From assembly GCF_014873875.1 (NCBI RefSeq), contig NZ_JADBEM010000001.1, positions 3,472,001-3,536,000 of the forward strand: 64,000 nt of DNA, in the 5' to 3' direction. Origin of the DNA: Actinopolymorpha pittospori (GTDB lineage Bacteria; Actinomycetota; Actinomycetes; Propionibacteriales; Actinopolymorphaceae). Shown piece by piece: positions 52,505 through 60,100 of the stretch (within the stretch, counting starts at the first letter, position 1; each line of letters starts with the position of its first letter). The position numbers were made by a program, and so were the translations under genes. The notes under the pieces are model-generated. The model saw only the letters and a list, made by a program, of their open reading frames with translations. It was not told the origin of the DNA and made no database searches.

Positions 52505-54258
52505 CTGTTCTCCTCCGGCCCGCCTGGACCTGCCGGCTCGAACAGCGCGCGGTACGCGGCGTCCGCCCACAGCACGCGGTGGGGCGCGACCGCCCGCACC
52601 TTCCCGCGGTCCAGCCACGCGACCAGGTCCGCGCGGGCGGCGGTACCCACCCGGTGGGCCACGACCAGGCAGGTACGGTTCACGGCGGCCTTGGCCAGCG
52701 CGGCGGCGACCTGCACCTCCGTCACCGAGTCGAGGCTGGAAGTGGCGTCGTCGAGGACGAGCAGCCGGGCCTCCCGCACGAAGGCACGCGCCAGGCCGAG
52801 CCGTTGTTCCTCCCCACCGGACATGGGGGCGTCGCGCAAGGCCGTCGCGTAGCCGTCGGGAAGCAGCCGGACGAACCCGTCCGCGCCCGCGAGGGTCGCC
52901 GCGCGCTCGATCCGACGCGCGGGGAGCGTGCCACCCCCGTAGCCGATCGCCTCCGCGACAGTGGTCCCGAGCAGGCGGGGACGCTCGAAGGCGTAGGCGA
53001 CCGCCCGCCGCAGCGCGACGGGGTCTGCCTCCATCACCGGTACGCCGTCCAGCAGCGTCGTTCCCTCGTCGGGCTCGATCAGACCGCCCGCGACGGTCGC
53101 CAGCGTGGTCTTGCCCGCCCCGGACCTTCCGACCACCGCCACCGAACGCCCGGCCGGAACGAGCAGGTCGACAGTGTCCAGCAGTGGACCGTCCGGTCCC
53201 CGCACGGTCACCTTCCTGAGGCGCAGCTCGCCGGGTCCGGGCGGCAGCGGCCGGCGACCACGCGAAGGCACGGGCTCGACCAGGATCTCGGCGATCCTGC
53301 GGGCGCCCGCGCGCAGTCGCGCCAGGCGGAGCAGCAGGGACACCTGCCCGAGGACGCCGAGGGCCATCGGAGCGTAGCCCGCCACCGCCAGCATCTGGCC
53401 GGCCGAGATCCGGCCCGCCACCACACCCTGGCCGGCCACCGCCAGGGCGACCAGGCCGGTCAGCGGCATGAGCAGCATTCCCTGACCCTGGATGCGGCCG
53501 TACGCCCGCCAGAGGTCCCGGCCGGAGCCCGACAGCTCGGGCAGCGGGGCGAGGACCCGATCGGCCTCCCGCCTCCACGTCCCGGCTCCGCGGATGGTGC
53601 GGACCCCGGCGAGCGCGTCGGCCATCCGCGCCGAGATCTCTCCCTGCAGCTCCTGGTAGCGCGTCACCAGATCGGAGGCGTGGCGCACGAAGAGCCGCAT
53701 CATGAGGAGTCCGAACGGGACGGCGAGGGCCACGGTCGCCACCAGCCGCCAGTCGATCAGCCAGAGCGCCGCCACACCGCCGGCCGACATCACGAGATTG
53801 GCCGTCCCGCTCACCAGCAGCGGAAAGGCCCCCGCAACTTGGGGGGCACCACTGACCGCCCGACTCGCCAGATCGCCTGCGGCGAAGGTGCGCTCACCCG
53901 CGACGCCGAGGTCGAGGACGTGACCGAGCAGGCGGGTCCGGAGCCGGCCGGTGGCGGTGGCTGTGCAGTACGCCTCCGCCACCTTCGTGCCCGCCGCCGC
54001 GAGCACCCCACCGGTGAGGAGCGCCGCGAGTGCGAGCAGCGGCCCGGTGCCACCCTCTCGTGACAGGACCGCGTCGGTCACCGCCGCGACGGCCGCGGGG
54101 AGCAGCAGGGCGAAGACCGCGCTCGCCAGCGTGGCCGCCACCAACGCGGCCGGCCATCCCGATCGCCGTCCCGTCCACAGCAGTTGGAACGGCAGCCGAT
54201 CGGCCGCTCGGTCGCGGTCGGCGTCGCGGTCACGAGACCTCCGGACGCCATCGCCCAT
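52501..54258 (-). CDS. labT1: Lanthipeptide ABC exporter, LabT1-like (TMD-NBD fusion)
   Basis: A 585-aa exporter half. Six membrane segments lie in residues about 30-310 (LVAATLASAVFALLLPAAVA first), followed by the ATPase with Walker A VVGRSGAGKTTL, signature PMSGGEEQRLGLARAF, Walker B RLLVLDDATSSLD and switch His in VVAHRVGTAARAD. There is no N-terminal peptidase C39 domain, so leader removal is not done here. It lies downstream of the precursor genes and is coupled to the broken second exporter; such pairs normally work as heterodimers, so loss of T2 probably impairs export. Confidence 0.87.
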   Translation of the reverse strand: MGDGVRRSRDRDADRDRAADRLPFQLLWTGRRSGWPAALVAATLASAVFALLLPAAVAAVTDAVLSREGGTGPLLALAALLTGGVLAAAGTKVAEAYCTATATGRLRTRLLGHVLDLGVAGERTFAAGDLASRAVSGAPQVAGAFPLLVSGTANLVMSAGGVAALWLIDWRLVATVALAVPFGLLMMRLFVRHASDLVTRYQELQGEISARMADALAGVRTIRGAGTWRREADRVLAPLPELSGSGRDLWRAYGRIQGQGMLLMPLTGLVALAVAGQGVVAGRISAGQMLAVAGYAPMALGVLGQVSLLLRLARLRAGARRIAEILVEPVPSRGRRPLPPGPGELRLRKVTVRGPDGPLLDTVDLLVPAGRSVAVVGRSGAGKTTLATVAGGLIEPDEGTTLLDGVPVMEADPVALRRAVAYAFERPRLLGTTVAEAIGYGGGTLPARRIERAATLAGADGFVRLLPDGYATALRDAPMSGGEEQRLGLARAFVREARLLVLDDATSSLDSVTEVQVAAALAKAAVNRTCLVVAHRVGTAARADLVAWLDRGKVRAVAPHRVLWADAAYRALFEPAGPGGPEENR

Positions 54259-54323
54259 GCCGTCACCGCTCCTTCGTCTCCTCGGGCCGTCTGTCTGTGT
54301 CTGTCGGCAGCTCTCTGGGAGCC

Positions 54324-54355
54324 GCCCGGGACGGCGCGGCTGCGCCGTCCCGGGC
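54324..54355 (-). terminator. Perfect 14-bp hairpin between precursor and exporter genes
   Basis: GCCCGGGACGGCGC (54324-54337) pairs perfectly with GCGCCGTCCCGGGC (54342-54355) around GGCT. It lies 23 bp after the labA2 stop and 65 bp before labT1. It probably acts as a partial terminator or 3' mRNA stabiliser, giving more precursor than exporter. Confidence 0.7.
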
Positions 54356-54377
54356 GATCCGGTCCATGGGGCTCAGA

Positions 54378-54491
54378 TCAGCAGCAGTTGAAGAGACTGC
54401 CCTGGCTGCAGCACTCCCACAGGGACCAGTTGCTCTCGGCGGCACTCGCGTGCTCGACCTCGAGGCTCTGGAGCTCGAGAATTCGCGCCAT
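54378..54491 (-). CDS. labA2: Labyrinthopeptin A2-type precursor peptide
   Basis: A 37-aa class III lanthipeptide precursor. The leader MARILELQSLEVEHASAAE contains the ILELQSLE motif recognised by LanKC enzymes. The core is SNWSLWECCSQGSLFNCC. It holds two labionin motifs Ser-x2-Ser-x3-Cys (core 1-4-8 and 10-13-17) and two further Cys (9 and 18) placed for one disulfide. Labyrinthopeptin A2, as I recall it, is SDWSLWECCSTGSLFACC, so three positions differ. GAGGAGGTGAAC precedes the ATG. Too short for routine gene calling. Confidence 0.95.
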   Translation of the reverse strand: MARILELQSLEVEHASAAESNWSLWECCSQGSLFNCC

Positions 54492-54535
54492 GTCGATGTT
54501 CACCTCCTCATGGATGTCGTACGTGGCTCAGCCGG

Positions 54536-54658
54536 TCAGCAGCCGCACGTGAAGGGCACCCAGCTTCCGGTGCTGCAGCACTCCCACACGCTTCCGTTGC
54601 TGTCAGCCGCCGAGCTCGCCGGCTCGACCTCGAGGCTCTGCAGTTCGAGAATCGCCAT
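54536..54658 (-). CDS. labA1: Labyrinthopeptin A1-type precursor peptide with an extra Gly
   Basis: A 40-aa precursor. The leader is MAILELQSLEVEPASSAAD and the core reads SNGSVWECC then STGSWVPFTCGC. Labionin motifs are Ser1-Ser4-Cys8 and Ser10-Ser13-Cys19 (x5 spacing, as in labyrinthopeptin A1). A1 as I recall ends FTCC; here a Gly separates the last two Cys, so the disulfide would be Cys9-Cys21. The first 53 bp lie inside the lanKC gene in another frame, and the AGGAGGTGAAC site is inside lanKC too. Translation is therefore probably coupled. Confidence 0.94.
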   Translation of the reverse strand: MAILELQSLEVEPASSAADSNGSVWECCSTGSWVPFTCGC

Positions 54659-57296
54659 GGTGGTTGTTCACCTCCTCTGGACAGATATGGACCGCCCCTT
54701 CGTCAGGGCTGAGGAAGGGGAGTTCGAGGGGCCGCCCGCGAAGCGCCGCGTCGAGCGTCAGCAGGACCCCGGCCGATCCGGTGGCCAGGTCCATGGAGAG
54801 CCGGAGGAGCTGGTCTCCGATGAAGGCGACCCTGTCCTCGCCGTGGCCGTTCCGGTCGGCGGTGTCGCCCGCCTGGAAGGGGACGGCGTGCCAGCCGATG
54901 TTACGGAGATGCCTCCGCACGGCCGCATCGCCGAGATCCGCTCCGGTGTGCAGCAGGTAGGCGAGGATGCCCGCGCGCCCGTTGAACAGTCCGCTCTGCA
55001 CGAAATAGTGCGGCTCGGCGGCCCTGCGGATGCCCGCCTGTGCCTCGAGGAACGACGGCTCGTCACGGTGGCGCAGGTACTCGTGGAGCACGAGGCCGAT
55101 GCCGGCGCTACCGGTGGCGACGTAGGGGAGGACACGCCAGCCCTCGTCCACTTGCAGGGTGTTGTCCTTCTGCGTCCATTTGCAGGCCTCCAGTTCCCTG
55201 TGCAACGCCCGCTCGGCCTCGTCGAGCAACCGCTTCTCACCGGTGGCCTCGTACAGTCTGATGAGGAACAGCGCGGGCCCGGACGCGCCGTACATCAGGC
55301 CCGCCCGGTAGGGACCGTCGTGCGGACGCCGGAGACGGGCGATCATCTGCTCAGCCGTCTCCTCGGCCATGGCGGCGAACGCGAGGTCGCCCGTGATCCG
55401 TGCGAAGTGGAGCTGGTTCAGCCCGATTCCCGCCAGCCCGCGGAACAGCGTGTTGTCGGTCGCCGGTGAGGCCGCGGGGGCGTGCCTGAGGATCTCCAGC
55501 GCGTCGGAGCGCCGGTCGAGCCGGTCAAGCACGTACGCCACTCCCGCGACGCCGTCGTAGAAGCCCGGCGGCGGGCGTTCCACCCTGCCGATCGCGTTCA
55601 GCATCCAGGACTCGTGCTCGGGGAACCTGCCCTCTCCCGTTTCGGCGAGCGCCCAGAGCACACCGGCCGCACCGTGGCCGAAGCCGATGCCGCCGGCGGG
55701 GCCGGTGAACTGCTCAAGGTCCCCGGGGAACAGCCGGTCGCTCCGCTGTGGTGTGGCGGTCGACAGAATCGCCGAGGTGATCGACTTCCGGAGCGGTTCC
55801 CAGCCCTGCGGGGTGGGCTCGGGCCAGATCGGCCGCCCGGCCCTCGCCGCGCCGTAGCCAAGGCCGCCGCTCGGCGCACCGCCGCCGTGGACACCGCCGC
55901 TCAGATCGGCCCGCACCTTGTCGGCGAAGTCGACAGGGAGCGGGAACCGGTCGGTGACGAAATCGATGAACTGGTCGACCTTCCCGTCGTCCCAGCGGAG
56001 GGCCGCGGTCAGCGACATGAAGACCGCCAGCCTGATGCACCCGAGGGCGTACCGGTCGATGGCCAGGCCCGTGTAGCCGGGCGGAGCCTGGTACCCCGGT
56101 GCGCCAAGGGCCGGGCGGACCGCCGCTGCCGCGTCGGCGACCAGTTCGAAGTCCACGAACGCGATCGAGTCGTCTTCCCGCACGATGATGTTGCCCGGGT
56201 GCAGGTCGCCGAAGACCACGCCGCGTGCGTGCAGATCGCCCAGCGCGGCCTCCACCCGCTCAACGATCCCGAGCGCCCACGCAGCGTAGTCGGCGACCTC
56301 GTCGGGCGTCGCGCCGAAGTGCAGCAGGGGGTTGCGCCGGACCATGTGGTGGGAAAGGGTCTCGCCTTCCACGTACTCGCGGACAAGGAAGTGGTGCTCC
56401 CAGAAGGTGCGGTACTCGACCAGAGCGGGTATGCAGGCGAGGTCACCGAGGCGCTCGATCAGCCCTCGTTCCCGCTGAAGCCGAACGACCGCGTCCTCTT
56501 CGCTGCGGTCCAGGCCCGCGAGCGGCCGCGCCTCCTTGATCAGGACCTTCCCGCCGGTGCGCTTGTCGATGGCGCGGTACAGTCCGCCACCGTTGGAGAA
56601 GTGCAGGGCCTTCTCGATGTCGTACGGGAAGTCGTCGAGGGTGCCTCTGTCACGGGCGGCGAGCGACTCCGTCAGGAAATCGGGCACCGTGACCCAACCG
56701 GGGACACGGAAGACGGGTTCTCTCGAATCCTGGACGAGACGGCCGTCCGGAGTCTCTATCGCGGGCACCATCTCCCCGCTCTCTGACTGGCAGAACCTTT
56801 CCCGGAAACCGCCGTACCGAACGAAGAGCGGACCTGAGCGCCAGCGGAGATCGCTTAGTATGTACGGCCCCGGCTGACCCTCCAACAGAGCCCCCAGTTC
56901 ATTGAGTGTCTGCTCGAGGACAGCCTCGTCGGCGGTGTATATGGTGATGAACTTGCCGCTCCCACCCCGCTCGGCGTATTTGCTGTTCTGCACGAGGAGA
57001 ACTCGGCGGCTGCGTAGGAACTTGAAGGACATGTGCTGCTGCACGCAGTACTTGTGGACGATGTCGAGAACGTGCTTCGCGTTCTCCAGTCCGGCCGACA
57101 CGTGGATCTTCCAGCCCTGGTCGGGCATTCCCATGCCGACCTTGCCCTGCATCATCCAGACACCCCGTGGACGGCGCATCCAGTCCTCCGGAATCGGGCA
57201 GCCCGTCGAGTACTCGCCCGCGTCCGGAGCCTCCGCGGAGGGTGAATCGTAGAAGACCGGATCGGCCATTCCGTAGGCGTGATACCGAAGATCCAC
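54603..57296 (-). CDS. labKC: Class III lanthionine synthetase (LabKC-like)
   Basis: An 897-aa trifunctional enzyme that phosphorylates Ser, eliminates phosphate and cyclises to labionin/lanthionine. Residues about 1-220 are the lyase domain, starting MDLRYHAYGMADPVFYDSP. Residues 235-500 are the Ser/Thr kinase (Lys255 region, catalytic loop VVFGDLHPGNIIV at about 361-373, VDFE at 382). Residues 530-870 are the LanC-like cyclase. Its zinc Cys/His ligands are absent (GLFNGRAGILAYLL in place of the CxG/CH motifs), which separates class III from class IV. GTG start with GGAG seven bases upstream. The last 18 codons overlap labA1. Confidence 0.95.
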   Translation of the reverse strand: MDLRYHAYGMADPVFYDSPSAEAPDAGEYSTGCPIPEDWMRRPRGVWMMQGKVGMGMPDQGWKIHVSAGLENAKHVLDIVHKYCVQQHMSFKFLRSRRVLLVQNSKYAERGGSGKFITIYTADEAVLEQTLNELGALLEGQPGPYILSDLRWRSGPLFVRYGGFRERFCQSESGEMVPAIETPDGRLVQDSREPVFRVPGWVTVPDFLTESLAARDRGTLDDFPYDIEKALHFSNGGGLYRAIDKRTGGKVLIKEARPLAGLDRSEEDAVVRLQRERGLIERLGDLACIPALVEYRTFWEHHFLVREYVEGETLSHHMVRRNPLLHFGATPDEVADYAAWALGIVERVEAALGDLHARGVVFGDLHPGNIIVREDDSIAFVDFELVADAAAAVRPALGAPGYQAPPGYTGLAIDRYALGCIRLAVFMSLTAALRWDDGKVDQFIDFVTDRFPLPVDFADKVRADLSGGVHGGGAPSGGLGYGAARAGRPIWPEPTPQGWEPLRKSITSAILSTATPQRSDRLFPGDLEQFTGPAGGIGFGHGAAGVLWALAETGEGRFPEHESWMLNAIGRVERPPPGFYDGVAGVAYVLDRLDRRSDALEILRHAPAASPATDNTLFRGLAGIGLNQLHFARITGDLAFAAMAEETAEQMIARLRRPHDGPYRAGLMYGASGPALFLIRLYEATGEKRLLDEAERALHRELEACKWTQKDNTLQVDEGWRVLPYVATGSAGIGLVLHEYLRHRDEPSFLEAQAGIRRAAEPHYFVQSGLFNGRAGILAYLLHTGADLGDAAVRRHLRNIGWHAVPFQAGDTADRNGHGEDRVAFIGDQLLRLSMDLATGSAGVLLTLDAALRGRPLELPFLSPDEGAVHICPEEVNNHHGDSRTAEPRGRAGELGG

Positions 57297-57601
57297 GGCA
57301 TTACTCCAATCAGGAGTCTCATACCATTCGCGTCTCCCTCATCCTGCGGTGGACGCCATCTCCGCACCACTTCCTTCGGCCAGATCCGAAACATGCGCGC
57401 GTTTCCACTTCGGCCAGAACCGAAACGTACAGGTCATCAGGGAAAACGGCCGCATCGAAATAGTGATGGTGGCGATACAGGGGCGTGCGGGTATCTCACG
57501 GCAACACGGATCCGCGGTTATAGTCCAAGGGGCCATGACTCGAATTAATTGCTGCGGGGTGCTGAGGCCCGCCCGATGAAAATGGTGGTGACCCGCTGGT
57601 G
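57297..57601. promoter_or_regulatory. Divergent control region of the lanthipeptide cluster
   Basis: This is a 305-bp gap of lower GC between labKC and the divergent MauE-like gene. Two near-identical 18-mers TTCGGCCAGAWCCGAAAC start at 57375 and 57409 (period 34 bp); each holds the palindrome TTCGG-N6-CCGAA. A TATAGT (57519-57524) could be a -10 for the plus-strand genes, but no convincing -35 was found. The ArsR-type regulator of the cluster is the best candidate to bind the repeats. Confidence 0.65.
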
Positions 57602-58132
57602 ATGATGCTCAGTGCGAGCGCGGCCGCACTGGTCGCGGTCGTTCTGCTCGCCGGAGCCGTCGGGCACGCCGCGAAGCCCTCGGTGCTCGCGGGTGCGCTG
57701 CGTGCGCACGACATGTTCGCCCCACGGTTGGTCGCCCCACTGGCCGTCGCGGTGCCGTTGGCGGAGCTGGCGCCCGCCCTGCTCGCGGCGCACGCGCTGC
57801 TGACCGGTCGCCCTGGAGAGCTGCGCGCCGCCATGTCCGGCGCCGCTGTGCTCCTGTGCGGCTACGCGGCCTACGCCTTCCACGTTGCCCGGACACGGGA
57901 GGAGGTGCCGTGCGGCTGCTCGGCCGGGGCGACCCCCATGACCGTCTGGGTCGCCGTGCGTGCCGCCGCGCTCGCCGTCCTCGCGGCGTGCGCGGTCGTG
58001 GGAGCCGACCCGGCGGTGACCGCGGCGGGCCACCGGCTGGTCATCGCGGCTCTGGCCGGGGCCGTGTTCGGAACCATGCTCTGGGAGCTTCCCTCGATGA
58101 TGACGCCGCCCCCGAACCGGTCCCTGCGTTGA
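57602..58132 (+). CDS. MauE/DoxX-like membrane thiol-redox protein
   Basis: A 176-aa protein with four membrane segments (LVAVVLLAGAVGHAAKP, LVAPLAVAVPLAELAPALLA, AAVLLCGYAAYAFHV, VRAAALAVLAACAVVGADP). The motif REEVPCGCSAGATPMT between helices 3 and 4 matches the Cys-x-Cys site of MauE-like proteins, which support disulfide formation in periplasmic proteins. First of a two-gene operon divergent from labKC; ATG at 57602, with GTG 57599 possible. Likely role: electron acceptor or donor for the next protein. Confidence 0.8.
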   Translation: MMLSASAAALVAVVLLAGAVGHAAKPSVLAGALRAHDMFAPRLVAPLAVAVPLAELAPALLAAHALLTGRPGELRAAMSGAAVLLCGYAAYAFHVARTREEVPCGCSAGATPMTVWVAVRAAALAVLAACAVVGADPAVTAAGHRLVIAALAGAVFGTMLWELPSMMTPPPNRSLR

Positions 58133-58184
58133 GCGGCAGAGCCGGCCACCCTTCAGCTCTCGTGCGAGAGGAGCCTTCGGCGAC

Positions 58185-58670
58185 ATGGAGTTCGAGACGA
58201 CCGCGGACCTACTCTCCTGGACGGCTCTGCTGCTGCTCGTCCTCGCCCTGGTCAGGGTCAACCGGCAGCTCCGCGAACTCAGGTCTCGCGTGCCCGAGCT
58301 CGGCCTGCCCGCCGGCGCGCGGGCGCCCGGGCTCGACCGGCTCGCCGTCGCGCCGACCGGGCCCACCCTGCTGCTCTTCCTCAGCTCCGGCTGCGGTGGG
58401 TGCCCCGCCGTACTCGAGGAGGCGCTGACCCTCGCATCCGGCGGTAAGGCCGTTCCGATGCGGGCCGTCTTCTCCGGCGATCCCTTGCCGATGAACGGCG
58501 CGGAGCGGCTCATCCCTGTTCACAAGGACGAGCGGGCGCTCCTCGACGACTACCGCGTGCCGGGGACTCCGTTCGCAGTGCTCGTCGAGCAGGGAAAGGT
58601 CAGGCGCGCGGAGCCGGTTCGCTCGCTGGAACTTCTTCAGCGGCTTGCGGCCGTGCCGCCGCCGAACTGA
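58185..58670 (+). CDS. Membrane-anchored thioredoxin-like protein (MauD/TlpA type)
   Basis: A 161-aa protein with one N-terminal membrane helix (LLSWTALLLLVLALVRVNRQ) and a thioredoxin-like domain. Its redox site is LLFLSSGCGGCPAVLEEAL (C-x-x-C), followed by the cis-Pro region YRVPGTPFAVLVEQG. The usual WCxxC Trp is Ser-Gly here. Together with the MauE-like protein it could oxidise or isomerise cysteines of the exported peptide. Its stop overlaps the convergent regulator gene by 34 bp. Confidence 0.82.
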   Translation: MEFETTADLLSWTALLLLVLALVRVNRQLRELRSRVPELGLPAGARAPGLDRLAVAPTGPTLLLFLSSGCGGCPAVLEEALTLASGGKAVPMRAVFSGDPLPMNGAERLIPVHKDERALLDDYRVPGTPFAVLVEQGKVRRAEPVRSLELLQRLAAVPPPN

Positions 58671-59644
58671 TCCTCGCGGCACCGGGACAGAGCCGTTCCC
58701 AGGGGAGTGATGGCGTGCACCGCCTGCCGGCCCATCCGGCCGGTCGTGATCAGCCCTGCCTCGCGAAGCACTTTCGCGTGTTCGCTTGCTGTGGACAGGG
58801 TGACGCCCAACCGCCGCGCCAGCTCCGTGGTGGTCGCGCCGTCGGCGACCTCGCTGAGCGCGGCCGCCCGGGTCGGCCCCAGCAGGGCCGACAGTGCACC
58901 AGGCAGCTGGACGTCCTCGTCGAGAGCGTGCAGCGGCTGCGCGAAGTAGGTGGAGACGGGGAAGAGGACCACCGGCGTGCCCTCGGGCCGTTCGAGAGCC
59001 ACCGACTGGCCGCCGCAGAACACCGAGGGCGCGAGGATCAGTCCGCGCCCCTCCAGCCGCAACTCTCTCGACCCCGTGTGCCGTAGTTCGAGGACGCCGG
59101 AGTTCCAGCGGACAGCGGTCGCGAGCGTGGACAGCAGGAGTTCCACGCCGCCTTCGGCGATAGTGCGGAGACGGAACGCGCGCTCCACGGCGACTCTCGC
59201 CTGAATCCTCTCCCAGTACGGAGTAATGGCGATCCTGTGGTACTCGCAGAGGGTCTCCCCGAGGGTCTGCATGGCATCCGCCTCGCCGGCCGCCAGCGAC
59301 CCCGCGATTGCGGGGAGGCGCCTCCGCGCCGCCAGCACGGAGATGTCCTCCTCGAGCCGCGACCGCGGGGTTGCCATCACCGCTTCGACGCCGTCCTCCC
59401 AGCGACAGGAGGCGTCCCCTGGCATGAGGAACTCGGCGAAGTACCCGTCGGGCGGGCACAGCGCCAGCAGGATTCGGGCCGACGGTCGAAGGTCTACGCG
59501 GGTCTGGCGGCGCCAGCCGTCGAGTCTGGTCCCAGCCGAACGGTTCCGCAGCATTCTGAGGCTGAGAACCGTCTCCCAGAGCGGGCAGGCCTCGGTGATC
59601 CGGATGCGCGCCAGATCGTTCCCCGTGAAATGAATACGCAGCAT
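58637..59644 (-). CDS. ArsR-type winged-helix regulator of the lanthipeptide cluster
   Basis: A 335-aa protein. The N-terminal about 250 residues (LRIHFTGNDLARIRITEACP, then LWETVLSLRMLR) match the DUF5937-type domain found in some actinobacterial regulators. The C-terminal winged helix is ALSEVADGATTTELARRLGV, then TLSTASEHAKVLREAGLI and GRMGRQAVHAITPLGTAL. The ATG at 59644 gives the family start MLRIHFTG. It is convergent with the redox pair and is the only regulator in the cluster, so it probably binds the repeats at 57375-57426. Confidence 0.83.
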   Translation of the reverse strand: MLRIHFTGNDLARIRITEACPLWETVLSLRMLRNRSAGTRLDGWRRQTRVDLRPSARILLALCPPDGYFAEFLMPGDASCRWEDGVEAVMATPRSRLEEDISVLAARRRLPAIAGSLAAGEADAMQTLGETLCEYHRIAITPYWERIQARVAVERAFRLRTIAEGGVELLLSTLATAVRWNSGVLELRHTGSRELRLEGRGLILAPSVFCGGQSVALERPEGTPVVLFPVSTYFAQPLHALDEDVQLPGALSALLGPTRAAALSEVADGATTTELARRLGVTLSTASEHAKVLREAGLITTGRMGRQAVHAITPLGTALSRCREDQFGGGTAASR

Positions 59645-60100
59645 GGAAGGCTTCCCTCGATTGATCGCCGTCATGACCAGCGCGGTCGATGAAACGCCAG
59701 AACGGCTAGGCCGCGTGCTGTGACGTGGCCTTCACATGAGGGAGCCGCGATCCGCGACCCGCGCGGAAAACCGCCCCGAAGTCAACTTGTCCCCGATTCT
59801 GATCTGGATACCGATATTTGAATCAATGTAAGACTAACCCCTTGTCAGAGATTTTTCGATCATGCCTTGGGGTAGTCAGGGCCTTCGCCCCGCCGGTCGT
59901 CGCGGCATGCGCGACGTGTTGGCCAGCGGGGCCGTCCCGCCCTCCGCACTGGCCACATGGGCAAGCAATTTCCAACGGCTCTATCTAACATCGTTGGGCA
60001 GTGATGTCTATGTCCGTCGTTGTTTTGACAATATGGTGTCAGGTGCATGCCATTGGTAAAACCGCAAATAGCAATCGCTGGACGGTCTACCGCGGACGGC
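59645..60100. other. Low-GC intergenic region, 456 bp
   Basis: Clearly less GC-rich than its surroundings (about 59790-60090), containing GATTC...GAATC (59793-59822) and a TTGACA (60025-60030). Short ORFs here have no family features. It marks the outer edge of the lanthipeptide cluster and suggests foreign origin. Confidence 0.5.

Noticed and set aside
52042..54063. A 673-codon plus-strand frame over the exporter genes
   Set aside because: Shadow of labT1; Arg/Pro-rich without domains.
57576..57602. An 8-codon ORF (MKMVVTRW) whose TGA overlaps the MauE-like start
   Set aside because: Too short and without a clear ribosome site; it may be chance, so it is not annotated.
59862..60059. A 65-codon plus-strand ORF in the low-GC gap
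   Set aside because: No ribosome site and no recognisable motif; likely chance.
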